64,000 nucleotides of DNA from JASHPR01 sp963749145 (lineage in GTDB: Bacteria > Actinomycetota > Actinomycetes > Streptosporangiales > Streptosporangiaceae). Location of the stretch: contig CAVVLN010000005.1 in NCBI GenBank assembly GCA_963749145.1, positions 1,330,189 to 1,394,188 on the forward strand, in the 5' to 3' direction. The position numbers were made by a program, and so were the translations under genes. How positions within the stretch are numbered: the stretch's first letter is position 1; the number at the start of each line of letters is the position of its first letter. This document shows, piece after piece, positions 42,599-51,169 of the stretch. The notes beneath the pieces are model-generated. The model was not told the DNA's origin, did no database searches, and saw only the letters and a list, made by a program, of their open reading frames with translations.

Positions 42599-43990
42599 AT
42601 GATGAGCTCGGCAGGCGGCACCGATCTGTGCCGGATCACCGTCGTGGGGCCGTCCCGGCGGGTCGATATCGCGCTCCCCGGCTACGTGCCGTTTGCCGAC
42701 CTGTTCCCGGCCGTGGCCAGGTACGCGGGTCTCGACGGGCCCGACGTGGTGGGGGAGAGGGGCGGGTGGGTCCTGCAGCGGCTGGGCCAGGAGCCGTTCT
42801 CCCCGGCCATGACCCCGGTCCAGGCCGGGCTGCGCGACGGCGAGATGATCTACCTCCGCCCGCAGCGGGCACAGCTGCCCCAGCTGGCCTTCGACGACGT
42901 CGCGGACGTGATCGCGACCAGGCTGAACGAGCAGCCGGGCCGGTGGGCGCCGCGCGACATCCGCTGGGTGGCCCTGGGCGCGGGCGCCGCGGCCCTGACC
43001 GCCGGGGTGGTGTTCATCGGCCGGTCCGGGCCGCCGTGGCTGGTGCCCGCGGTCACCGCCGCGGCGATCGCGGTGGCGCTGCTGATCGCGGTCGCGGCGG
43101 TATCGAGGGCCGCGGGTGACTCCCGGGCCGGGGCGGTGCTCGGCTTCACCGCGATCCCCTACGCGTTCCTGGCCGGCCTGCTCGCCCCGGCCCGGTCCAC
43201 CCCGCTCGTGCACCTGGGCGCCGTGCACCTGCTGTCGGCGTTTGCCGCGGCCGCGCTGGCCGCGGTGCTGGCGGCGGCGGCGTCCGGGGAGGTGTCCCTG
43301 TTCTTCGGCGCGGCCTGCGCGGGGCTGCTCGGGGTGATCGCCTCCTGGGTCGGGTACGGGTTCGGCATCGGCTACGACGGCGCCGCGGCCGTGATCGTGG
43401 TCCCGACGCTGGCGCTCACCCCGCTGATCCCGGCGGTCTCGTTCCGGATGGCCCGGATGACGCTGCCGCAGGTCCCCCGGCACGCCGACGACCTGCGGCG
43501 CGACACGCTGCCCGTGGACGGAGCCGAGGTGTTCGACCGGACGACCACGGCCGACCGGTTCGTCACCGGCGCCGCATCCGGCATCGGGCTGGTCGCGGCG
43601 GCCGCCGAACTGGGGCTGGCCTTCGCCCGGAGCTGGCTCGGCCTGGTGACGTGCGCCGTTCTCGCCTGCGCCCTGCTGCTGCGCTCCCGGCTGTTCCGCG
43701 GGCTCGCCCAGCGGCTGTGGCTGCTGGTGCCCGGCTACGGCGCGCTGATCCTGCTGGCCGCGGGCGCGGTGCACGGGCCCACGCAGGCGCAGCACCTGGC
43801 CCGCGGGCTCGGGCCGCTGCTCGCGGGCGCGGCCCTGGTGATCGCGGTCGGCCTGTGGCTGCCCGCGCACCGGCCCTCGCCGTTCTGGGGCCGCATGGCC
43901 GACATCGCCGACACCCTGCTGATCGTCGCCCTGTTCCCGCTCGCGCTCGGCGTCGCCGGGGTGTTCGGCTACGTCCGCGGGCTGGGCTGA
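42599..43990 (+). CDS. eccD: type VII secretion integral membrane protein EccD
   Basis: 463 residues. N-terminal ubiquitin-like YukD domain (residues ~8-90: CRITVVGPSRRVDIALPGYVPFADLFPAVARYAG ... LRDGEMIYLRPQ), then 11 membrane helices starting at WVALGAGAAALTAGVVF. EccD forms the membrane channel region of the ESX complex. ATG with GGGAGG upstream; followed 48 bp later by eccB, so they share an operon, divergent from eccC. Confidence 0.95.
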   Translation: MMSSAGGTDLCRITVVGPSRRVDIALPGYVPFADLFPAVARYAGLDGPDVVGERGGWVLQRLGQEPFSPAMTPVQAGLRDGEMIYLRPQRAQLPQLAFDDVADVIATRLNEQPGRWAPRDIRWVALGAGAAALTAGVVFIGRSGPPWLVPAVTAAAIAVALLIAVAAVSRAAGDSRAGAVLGFTAIPYAFLAGLLAPARSTPLVHLGAVHLLSAFAAAALAAVLAAAASGEVSLFFGAACAGLLGVIASWVGYGFGIGYDGAAAVIVVPTLALTPLIPAVSFRMARMTLPQVPRHADDLRRDTLPVDGAEVFDRTTTADRFVTGAASGIGLVAAAAELGLAFARSWLGLVTCAVLACALLLRSRLFRGLAQRLWLLVPGYGALILLAAGAVHGPTQAQHLARGLGPLLAGAALVIAVGLWLPAHRPSPFWGRMADIADTLLIVALFPLALGVAGVFGYVRGLG

Positions 43991-44038
43991 CCGGTGACCA
44001 GGTAGGCCAGCGGAGCCAGACAGCCGGCGGAGGCAGAC

Positions 44039-45403
44039 ATGACCATGCAGAGCCGCAGGGATCTCTTCCACGCCCACCGGCTGATGACCCAGCGGGCGTC
44101 GCTGGCCCTGCTGCGCGGCGAGCCCGACATCCCGGACCAGCCGCTGCGCCGCCTGAACGTGGCGGCCTTCTCCGGTCTGCTGGTCGGTGCCATCGTCACC
44201 GTGCTCTTCGTCATCTGGGGGCTGCTCGGGCACGGCGGCAGCACGCTGCAGGACCAGGCGGGCACCCTGGTCCTGGACAAGCAGACCGGCCAGGCCTACG
44301 TGTTCTGCCAGCACGGCGAGCTGTGCCCGGTCGTGAACTACGCCTCGGCCCGGCTCGCCCTGCAAAGCTCGTCGGTGACCCAGCAGACCGTGACGCAGGC
44401 CTCGCTGGCCAAGTTCGCCCGCGGGCCGCTGATCGGCATACCCGGGCTGCCGCCGCTGCCCGACTCCGGCTTGCTGGTCCGCCAGCCCTGGTCGGTCTGC
44501 ACCCGGACCGCCCTCGGCCCGTCCGGTACGCAGACCACGACCACCCTGGCGGCCGGCATCCAGACCGGCGGCGCCCGGCTGGGCGCCAGCGCGCTGCTGG
44601 CGCAGGCCCAGGGCCAGGACTGGGTGATCTGGAACGCCGAGCGCCTGCCGATCCAGCCGGACATGCTCTCGGCGCTGTCCACCGCCCAGCAGCCGATGCC
44701 GGTGCCGCCGGTCTGGCTCGACGCGCTGCCCCAGGGGCCGGCCTTCGCGCCGCCGGCGATCCCGGGCCAGGGTTCGACCGTGACCGGCCCGGCAGGCCCG
44801 GCGCGGGTGGGCCAGGTCTACCAGGTGACCGTCGTCGGGAGCACGCAGTACTACGTGATGCTCAGCGACGGCCTGGCCCCGATCTCGAGGACCCAGGCGG
44901 CGCTGCTCAACTCCGAGCCGGGCGCGAGGCAGGCCTCGCTGCAAGCGTCCCAGGTCAGCGATCATCGCTCGGCGACTACCGTGCCGGGCGGCGGCCTCCC
45001 GGCCAGCATCCCCGCGTTCGCGGCGCCGGGCTCCTCCGCGCCGCTTTGCGTCGTGTACGCGGGCGGCACCAGGCTGACCAGCCAGATCGAGACCGGCGGC
45101 CAGATGCCGGCGGGCGGCGTGGTCACCGGGATCCCGGCCGATGTCGGCCAGGTAGCGCTCCCGCCCGGGGCGGGGGCGCTGGTGGGGGATGCCCCCGGCA
45201 CCGGCCTCCGCAGCGGGGCGATCAGCTACTTCCTGGTGGCGGCCGGGCGCCGTTACGCCCTGGCGTCCACGGAGGTGGCCGGCATGCTCGGCTACAGCCT
45301 GTCCCAGGCCGCCGTGCTGCCCGCGGGCGTGGTGGACCTGATCCCGGCCGGCCCCGCGCTCGACCCGGCCCAGGCGGCCCGGCCGGTGCCGGGCAGCGGG
45401 TGA
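44039..45403 (+). CDS. eccB: type VII secretion protein EccB
   Basis: 454 residues. Short basic N terminus (QSRRDLFHAHRLMTQRASLALLRGEPD), one membrane helix (FSGLLVGAIVTVLFVIWGLLG) and a long extracytoplasmic domain with two Cys (FCQHGELCPVVNY) as in EccB repeat domains. It anchors the ESX membrane complex on the outer face with EccC, EccD and MycP. No eccE follows, which is common outside mycobacteria. ATG with GGAGG 6 bases upstream. Confidence 0.94.
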   Translation: MTMQSRRDLFHAHRLMTQRASLALLRGEPDIPDQPLRRLNVAAFSGLLVGAIVTVLFVIWGLLGHGGSTLQDQAGTLVLDKQTGQAYVFCQHGELCPVVNYASARLALQSSSVTQQTVTQASLAKFARGPLIGIPGLPPLPDSGLLVRQPWSVCTRTALGPSGTQTTTTLAAGIQTGGARLGASALLAQAQGQDWVIWNAERLPIQPDMLSALSTAQQPMPVPPVWLDALPQGPAFAPPAIPGQGSTVTGPAGPARVGQVYQVTVVGSTQYYVMLSDGLAPISRTQAALLNSEPGARQASLQASQVSDHRSATTVPGGGLPASIPAFAAPGSSAPLCVVYAGGTRLTSQIETGGQMPAGGVVTGIPADVGQVALPPGAGALVGDAPGTGLRSGAISYFLVAAGRRYALASTEVAGMLGYSLSQAAVLPAGVVDLIPAGPALDPAQAARPVPGSG

Positions 45404-45533
45404 CGTTTGGGTTACATTTTCCGGCCGGGGCCCTTTCCGGAACCCGCCGGTAACCACCGGTCGGGCGAGATCAAGGAATGGCCGGGACAATGCGTATCTC
45501 CATGGCGACGTGACGTAATCGCCTGTCCCGGTT

Positions 45534-45546
45534 GACACCATGTGTC
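45534..45546. promoter_or_regulatory. candidate promoter/operator of the WXG100 gene cluster
   Basis: The 290-bp gap after eccB has no gene. GACAC-CAT-GTGTC (45534-45546) is a perfect inverted repeat overlapping TTGACA (45532-45537), a consensus -35. A clear -10 at 17 bases is missing. It is placed ~150 bp before the first WXG100 gene. Confidence 0.4.
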
Positions 45547-45693
45547 GGGCTTGGCTTGACTTAACCCTGTTCTGCGGCGGGCCGCCACGCACCGCCGCGG
45601 AGCGCTGAGGGGTCAGGGGATGCGCTCATGATCGCCTGCCTCGGCGGAAGACCAGGCATACCGACGATGCACGCAGGATGAGGAGGTGCGGCG

Positions 45694-46008
45694 GTGGCGG
45701 GCGAGACCACTTTTGACAGAGCATCAATGGCGACGGCTGCGACGCAGGTGGAAAACACGGTCGGGCAGATCAAGGCCCTGCAGTCGCGGCTCAACGGGGC
45801 CCATTCCGACCTGATGAGCGGCTGGGCGGGCGAGAGCGCCTCGGCGTTCACGGCCGCCTTCACCGAGTTCAACGCGGACTTCACCAAGGTGATCCAGGCG
45901 CTCGATGTCATGCACTCCAAGCTGATCGGCTCGCGGGTGAACTACAACGCGACCGAGGAAGCGAACACCACGTCGGCCAGCCGGATCACCGCGGCCCTGA
46001 ACCGCTGA
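45694..46008 (+). CDS. WXG100 family type VII secretion substrate (first)
   Basis: 104 residues, two-helix hairpin with the central W-A-G (DLMSGWAGESASAF), the WXG motif, and the C-terminal secretion signal YxxxE in VNYNATEEAN. Likely exported as a heterodimer with the next gene's product by the adjacent EccBCD complex. GTG start with GAGGAGG upstream. Function outside the cell unknown. Confidence 0.92.
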   Translation: MAGETTFDRASMATAATQVENTVGQIKALQSRLNGAHSDLMSGWAGESASAFTAAFTEFNADFTKVIQALDVMHSKLIGSRVNYNATEEANTTSASRITAALNR

Positions 46009-46090
46009 GGCGGCGCGGCGCCGGCGGCCCGCCGACAGACGGGTCCGCGGTGCGCCGACGGCAGCCCGGGACCACGCAAGGAGACAGAGA

Positions 46091-46384
46091 ATGAGCGGCG
46101 ACTACACCAAGGCCGTTTTCGGCACGATCGGGCAGGGAGCGGCGGATTTCGCCTCCACCTATTCCCAGGTGGTGTCCACCGTCGACACGCTGGACGCGGA
46201 GCTTCGCGGCAGCCTCCAGACCTGGACGGGCACGGCCCAGGCCGCGTACTACGAATGCAAGCAGCGATGGGATGCGGCGATTGCCGACATGGCCAACGTC
46301 ATCCAGGCCCTGGGCCAGGTAGCTGACACGGCCAACCAGAACTTCCAGGCGGCGGAGCGAGCCAACACGGGCATGTGGTCCTGA
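46091..46384 (+). CDS. WXG100 family type VII secretion substrate (second)
   Basis: 97 residues. WXG motif in SLQTWTGTAQAAYYECKQRWD; the C-terminal tail NFQAAERANTGMW has F in place of Tyr in the YxxxE position (FQAAE). With the preceding gene it makes the usual EsxB/EsxA-like pair; the full YxxxE signal is in the partner, as is normal for one of the two. GGAGA-type ribosome site (AAGGAGACAG) upstream. Helix pattern and length are standard for the family. Confidence 0.92.
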   Translation: MSGDYTKAVFGTIGQGAADFASTYSQVVSTVDTLDAELRGSLQTWTGTAQAAYYECKQRWDAAIADMANVIQALGQVADTANQNFQAAERANTGMWS

Positions 46385-46499
46385 CCACGTGCTGAGGGCC
46401 GTGCCGCGACCGCCTCGCGGCACGGTGCCGCCGCGGCTTGCCGCTGCGGCGGCGTCAGGCGGGGCACAACGTGACTAACGTCGGCAGGGGAGGCTCTTC

Positions 46500-47009
46500 A
46501 TGGGCGCGATCGACGACGTGATGGCGCTTGACGACCAGGAAAAGATCGACCAGCAGCAGGCCGCGAACAACAATGCCCGGCTCTATAACGCGGACGGCTC
46601 GGCCAAGGCCAATGATTTCCGGCCGCCGAAGCTGCCGGAGTCGGCCTTTCCCGGCGGCCTGAACACCGGCCAGGAACTGACCGTCAACCGGGACCAGCTC
46701 AGCGCGATCAAGGGCCAGATGGGCCGGGACCTGGCCAGCCTCCAGGCCACCTTGCAGCAGCTCACCAGCGACGGCGCCTTCGGCGGCGCGATCGGCGGCT
46801 GGGACACGGCGGACGCGTTCGGCAGCAACGCGACCAACGCGTACGAAGGAATCACGCAGTTCATCCAGGCCCTGAACGCGGCCTATGACCTGGTGATCGG
46901 CAACCTGGGCCAGACCGTGGCCAATTACGCGGACGCGGAGGCCACCACCGCGAGCGCGGCCAGCCGGATCGGCGCGGACGCCGCGCCGGGCGGCACGCTG
47001 AGCGGCTAA
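46500..47009 (+). CDS. WXG100-like secreted protein, long form (169 aa)
   Basis: 169 residues, longer than WXG100 proteins. A polar N-terminal segment (VMALDDQEKIDQQQAANNNARLYN) precedes a helical hairpin containing GGWDTADAFGSNATNAYE, where WxG is replaced by WDT, and ends with TVANYADAEATTASAASR, which contains a YxxxE secretion signal (YADAE). It is therefore probably another substrate or chaperone of the same system; I do not recognise a named family. Good ribosome site (GGGGAGG) upstream; in line with neighbouring esx-type genes. Confidence 0.75.
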   Translation: MGAIDDVMALDDQEKIDQQQAANNNARLYNADGSAKANDFRPPKLPESAFPGGLNTGQELTVNRDQLSAIKGQMGRDLASLQATLQQLTSDGAFGGAIGGWDTADAFGSNATNAYEGITQFIQALNAAYDLVIGNLGQTVANYADAEATTASAASRIGADAAPGGTLSG

Positions 47010-47048
47010 CCGAGCGGCCACCGCGGCAGAGAAAGAGGACACCCCATC

Positions 47049-48593
47049 ATGCGCATCGATGGCGGCGGGTTCGGCACCATCAGCGGCAACAGCTTCCAGA
47101 TCAAGCAGTCGCCGGTCAGTCCGAGTTCGGTCGGCGGCCTCACGGCCGCCGACATCGAGCAGATGTTCTCCTACCTCCCGGACCCGGGCCTGGTGACGGA
47201 GTCGGGCGCCGCGCACACCAAGGCGAGCCAGATCCTGTCGGACATCGCCGATCAGCTGGTCAAGCACGTCCAGGTGCTGCACCAGAACTGGACCGGCACC
47301 GCCGCCCAGAGCGCGGTCGGCAGTTTCCAGCAGCTGCACGAGACGGCGATCGGGCTGGCGCGGGCGAGCGCGCAAACCGGCGCCGTGCTGACCTGGATGG
47401 GCGGGATCCTGCCGTTCTACAAGAGCTACCAGGCGCCGCCGCTCAGCCTCATCGGCCACATCGAGGCCGCGGTCGGCGACAACCCGTCGGACAAGGCGGC
47501 GCAGGCGGTCCTGGAGCGGTTCAACAACCGCCTGGTCCAGGCCAACTCCAACCTGCCGCCCGAGGTCACCAAGAACCTGCCCAACGGCACCTGGAAGGAC
47601 CTCGGCGTCCCGCTCACCCCCGGCCCCGCGGGCGGCAGCGGGGCGGGCGCGGCCGCGTCCGCGCTGGCCGGCGGCGGCCTGGGCCCGGGCGGCGTCGGCG
47701 GCGTGGCCCCCGGCGGAAGCGGGCCGGGCGGGGCGACGGGCGTCGGGAAGATCGGCGGTCTCAGCGGCGGATCGCACGGATCGGCCGGCCCGTCCCCGAT
47801 CGACAAGCTGGCCGGCGGCGCCCCCGCCCCCGGCACCCCGGGCGGCCTGGCTCCCGGCGCACCGGGAACCGGCGGTCCCCCGCCGGGCACCGTGGCCCCC
47901 GGCGGCCCGGGTGGCGGTTTCCCCGTCGTGCCCGGGGGCGCGCCCGGTGACGGCGTTCCCGTCGGCGAGGTGCCGGGCGGGACCGGCGGGCCGGGTGATG
48001 GCGTCCCGGGTGACGGCGTTCCCGGTGACGGCGTTCCGGTCGGGGAGGTGCCGGCCGCGGTTGGCATCCCCGGTGACGGGGCGCTGCCCGCCGGCGCGTT
48101 CCCGGGCGGCGCGCCGGGCGAAGGGGCGTTCCCGGGCGAGCCGGGCCTGGCCGGCGGCGCCGGCGGTGACGGCGTGGTGGGCGCGGCCCCCGGCGACACG
48201 GCTGTGATCGGCACCGACGGGATGATCGGCGCGGGCCCGGGCGCCCCGGGCGGGGCCGGGTTCGAGGGCCAGGGCGCCCCGGGCGCCACCGGATTGGAGG
48301 AGCCCTTCCCCGACGATGGCGTGATCGGCGACGCCGGCAACGGCGGGTTCGTCGACGGCAGCCTCGGCGCCGAGGGCCTCGGGTCCGGCGACAGCGGGGC
48401 GACCGGCTTCGTCGGCGCCGACGGGGCCGCCCTGGACGGCGGCGCCGGCCAGGACGGCATGGGGCTGCCGATGGCGGGCTCCGGCTCCGGCCAGCGCGAG
48501 GCGGAACGCCGCCGCCAGGCCTGGATGGCCGAGGACGCGGACATCTGGGAAGGGCAGGCGCAGCAGCAGGTGCCCTCGCAGATTGGCTCCTGA
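47049..48593 (+). CDS. PPE-like secretion protein with long Gly/Pro-rich tail
   Basis: 514 residues. The first ~200 residues are helical with a WXG-like motif (LHQNWTGTAAQSAVGSFQQLHE, residues ~80-102) and resemble PPE/WXG-type domains. The remaining ~300 residues are low complexity: GGxG and repeated PGDGVPVGEVPG-type units, ending in a charged helix (GQREAERRRQAWMAEDADIWEGQAQQ). No YxxxE was seen. It likely forms an extended surface or secreted protein of the ESX system. The stop codon lies in a 30-bp duplication. Exact family uncertain. Confidence 0.75.
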   Translation: MRIDGGGFGTISGNSFQIKQSPVSPSSVGGLTAADIEQMFSYLPDPGLVTESGAAHTKASQILSDIADQLVKHVQVLHQNWTGTAAQSAVGSFQQLHETAIGLARASAQTGAVLTWMGGILPFYKSYQAPPLSLIGHIEAAVGDNPSDKAAQAVLERFNNRLVQANSNLPPEVTKNLPNGTWKDLGVPLTPGPAGGSGAGAAASALAGGGLGPGGVGGVAPGGSGPGGATGVGKIGGLSGGSHGSAGPSPIDKLAGGAPAPGTPGGLAPGAPGTGGPPPGTVAPGGPGGGFPVVPGGAPGDGVPVGEVPGGTGGPGDGVPGDGVPGDGVPVGEVPAAVGIPGDGALPAGAFPGGAPGEGAFPGEPGLAGGAGGDGVVGAAPGDTAVIGTDGMIGAGPGAPGGAGFEGQGAPGATGLEEPFPDDGVIGDAGNGGFVDGSLGAEGLGSGDSGATGFVGADGAALDGGAGQDGMGLPMAGSGSGQREAERRRQAWMAEDADIWEGQAQQQVPSQIGS

Positions 48594-48642
48594 TCCGGTC
48601 GGCACCGGCCGCTTGGCTCCTGATCCGGCCGGCACCGGCCGC
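48583..48642. repeat. 30-bp tandem duplication spanning the PPE-like gene's stop
   Basis: TTGGCTCCTGATCCGGTCGG at 48583 recurs with one change at 48613, period 30. TGA at 48591-48593 is the real stop; the copy has TGA at 48621-48623. Confidence 0.95.
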
Positions 48643-48660
48643 CGGGAACCAATCACGACC

Positions 48661-50024
48661 ATGCGGGCGCGGCGCGGCGGGCGGGGCAACGGGGCCCGGG
48701 CCCGCCGCGCGGTGCGGCCGGGCGCGCTAGCGCTGGCCGCGGCGCTGGCCGGGACGTTTCTCGCGCTGGCGGCCACGGCGCCGGCCCGGGCCATCCCGGC
48801 CGCGGCGAGCGCCGCGGCCCGGCCAGTGCCCGGCCCGCGCAGTCTTCGCAGCCGGCCGCGCCCGCGCCGTCGGCGCAGCCGGGCCCGTCGGTGCAGGCAC
48901 TCGAATGGTGGTTCCCCGACTGGGACGTCCGGACGAAGGTCTGGCCGTTGTCCCGCGGCGCCGGGGTCACGGTGGCGCTGCTCGACAGCGGGGTCCAGGC
49001 CAACCTGCCCGACATCCGCGCGGCCGTGGTGCCCGGGGGCGACACCACCGGCGCCGGGACCAACGGCATGACCGACGACAACGGGCCGCAGGGGCACGGC
49101 ACCGGCCTGGCGTCGCTGATCGCGGGCCAGGGCGTGGACGGCGGCGTGCTCGGCATCGCGCCGGCGGCCAAGATCCTCCCGGTCGTGGTGGGCGGCCGCA
49201 GCGATGTCGACGCCGGCGGGACGCCCGCCTCGATCGCGGCCGGGATCAGGTATGCCGTGCAGCACGGCGCGCAGGTCATCAACATGTCGCTGGGCGACAC
49301 CGACGCGCCGTCGGCCAGCAGCTGCGACCCGGCGGAGCAGGACGCGGTGGCCTACGCCCTGCAGCACAACGTGATCCTGGTCGCCGCCGCGGGCAACGAG
49401 TTCAACTCGGGGAACCCGCCGGAGCAGCCGGCCTCGTGCGCCGGGGTGCTGGCGGTCGGCGCGGTCGCCCCCAGCCTGAAGCTCTGGCCGGACAGCGAGC
49501 AGCAGCCGTACGTGGCGGTGACCGCGCCCGGCAGTGACATCACCACCCTCGCCCAGGACGGCGGGAACTACTTCGTGAACGGGACGAGCTGCTCGGCCGC
49601 GTTCGTGTCCGGCGAGGCCGCGCTGGTCCGGTCCCGGTACCCGTCGATGCCCTGGTACCAGGTGGTGCAGCGGATCCTCAACACCGCGCTGCCCGAGGGC
49701 AGCGGGATGCCCAACACCAGCTACGGCTTCGGGATCGTGCGGATCCCCGGGGCCCTCAACGCGGCCCGGTACAAGGTGGCGGCCAGCGCGCCGGACCCGG
49801 TGCTGGCGGCCTATCAGCAGTGGCTGGGCACGCCCCAGGGCCGGCAGTTCACCTCGCCCGCCCGGCCGCGGCCCAGGCCCGCGCGCAGCACGCCGGCCGC
49901 GGCGCCGACCGCGCCCGGCGGCGGGATCGGGCCGGCCGCGGTGTTCCTGGCCGTCCTGGTCGTGGTGGCCGGGATCACGGCGCTGTCCGTGGTCGCCGTG
50001 CGCCGTCGCCGTCGCCGGTCCTGA
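48661..50024 (+). CDS. mycP: mycosin-like S8 protease, second copy, frameshifted near N terminus
   Basis: ATG 48661 starts a signal peptide (PGALALAAALAGTFLALAATAPARA) in one frame; after a one-base loss around 48820-48840 the next frame continues through a Ser/Pro/Ala linker (QSSQPAAPAPSAQPGPSVQ) into ALEWWFPDWDV and the protease domain. Catalytic Asp in VALLDSGVQAN, His in GPQGHGTGLASL, Ser in NGTSCSAAFVSGEAAL; C-terminal helix AVFLAVLVVVAGITALSVVAV then RRRRRR. Two mycosins in one locus, one at each end, is unusual. An internal GTG at 48891 would give a protein without a signal peptide, which is unlikely. Confidence 0.9.
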
Positions 50025-50050
50025 ACCCGGTCCCGCTCGCCGCTCATCCG

Positions 50051-51121
50051 CTAGTCCGCGGCCGGCCGCGGGCTGGCCGCCTGGCCGGCCCGCGGCCCGC
50101 CTGCCGCGGGCGACGCCAGCCAGTCGTCGATGCCGGCCAGGTGCCGGGCGCGGACCTCGGCGGGCGCGGCGGACCCGCGCACCGACATCCGCGCGAGCTC
50201 GGCGAGCTCGCCGTCGGACAGCCCGTGCTCGTGCCGCGCGATCTGGTACTGCGCGGTGAGCCGGCGGCCGAACAGCAGCGGGTCGTCCGCGCCCAGCGCC
50301 ACCCGGACCCCGGCATCCAGCAGGGCCCGCAGCGGCACGTCGGCCGCGGTGGCGGCGACCCCGAGCGCCACGTTGGACGACGGGCACACCTCGAGCGTGA
50401 TGCCGGCCGAGGCGATGCGTTGCGTCAGGGGCCTGTCCTTCACGGCCGCGACCCCGTGACCGATGCGGTCGGCGTGCAGGTCATCGATACACGCCCGGAC
50501 GCTGGCCGGGCCGGCCAGCTCGCCGCCGTGCGGCACGGCCATCAGGCCGGCCCGGGAGGCGATCCGGAAGGCGGGGGCGAAATCGGCCGCCGCGCCCCGG
50601 CGCTCGTCGTTGGACAGGCCGAAGCCGACGACGCCGCGCCCGGCGTAGGCCACCGCCAGCCGGGCCAGCGTGCGCGCGTCGAGCGGGTGGCGGGTGCGGT
50701 TGGCCGCGATGATCACACCGATGCCGACGCCGGTGGCCGCGGCCGCGGCCGCGGCGGCGTCCAGCACCAGTTCCACCGTGGGCGTCAGGCCGCCGAACCG
50801 GGACGCGTACCCGGAGGGGTCGACCTGGATCTCCAGCCAGCCCGAGCCCTCGTCCCGCTCATCCTGCGCCACCTCGCGGATCAGCCGGCGCACGTCGCCC
50901 TCGGTGCGGACGACCGACCGGGCGATGTCGTACAGCCGCTGGAACCGGAACCAGCCGCGCTCGTCGGTGCCTCTCAGCCGCGGCGGCCACTCGGCCACCA
51001 GCGCCTCGGGCAGGTGCACCCCGTGCTGGCAGGCGAGGTCAACCAGGGTGGAATGGCGCATCCCGCCGGTGAAGTGCAGGTGCAGGTGCGCCTTGGGGAG
51101 TCCGGTCAACGAACGTGTCAT
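50051..51121 (-). CDS. add: adenosine deaminase family protein
   Basis: 356 residues. Zinc ligands HLHLHFTGG at the start and PHGGELAG mid-protein, IGHGVAAV (zinc His), and LGADDPLLF with the catalytic Asp pair. It deaminates adenosine (or a related purine such as adenine) to inosine/hypoxanthine in cytoplasmic purine salvage. Substrate choice between adenosine and adenine not settled by eye. Next to aspC in the order recalled from Streptomyces; it converges with the second mycosin. Confidence 0.93.
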   Translation of the reverse strand: MTRSLTGLPKAHLHLHFTGGMRHSTLVDLACQHGVHLPEALVAEWPPRLRGTDERGWFRFQRLYDIARSVVRTEGDVRRLIREVAQDERDEGSGWLEIQVDPSGYASRFGGLTPTVELVLDAAAAAAAATGVGIGVIIAANRTRHPLDARTLARLAVAYAGRGVVGFGLSNDERRGAAADFAPAFRIASRAGLMAVPHGGELAGPASVRACIDDLHADRIGHGVAAVKDRPLTQRIASAGITLEVCPSSNVALGVAATAADVPLRALLDAGVRVALGADDPLLFGRRLTAQYQIARHEHGLSDGELAELARMSVRGSAAPAEVRARHLAGIDDWLASPAAGGPRAGQAASPRPAAD

Positions 51122-51169
51122 GACGTCGGCCGCCCGGCTCCGGCATCAGCGACGTCGCCCCGCCCGGCG

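Noticed and set aside
48891..50024. Second mycosin starting at the internal GTG 48891
   Set aside because: This would drop the signal peptide, which is present in another frame just upstream and joins cleanly through one missing base.
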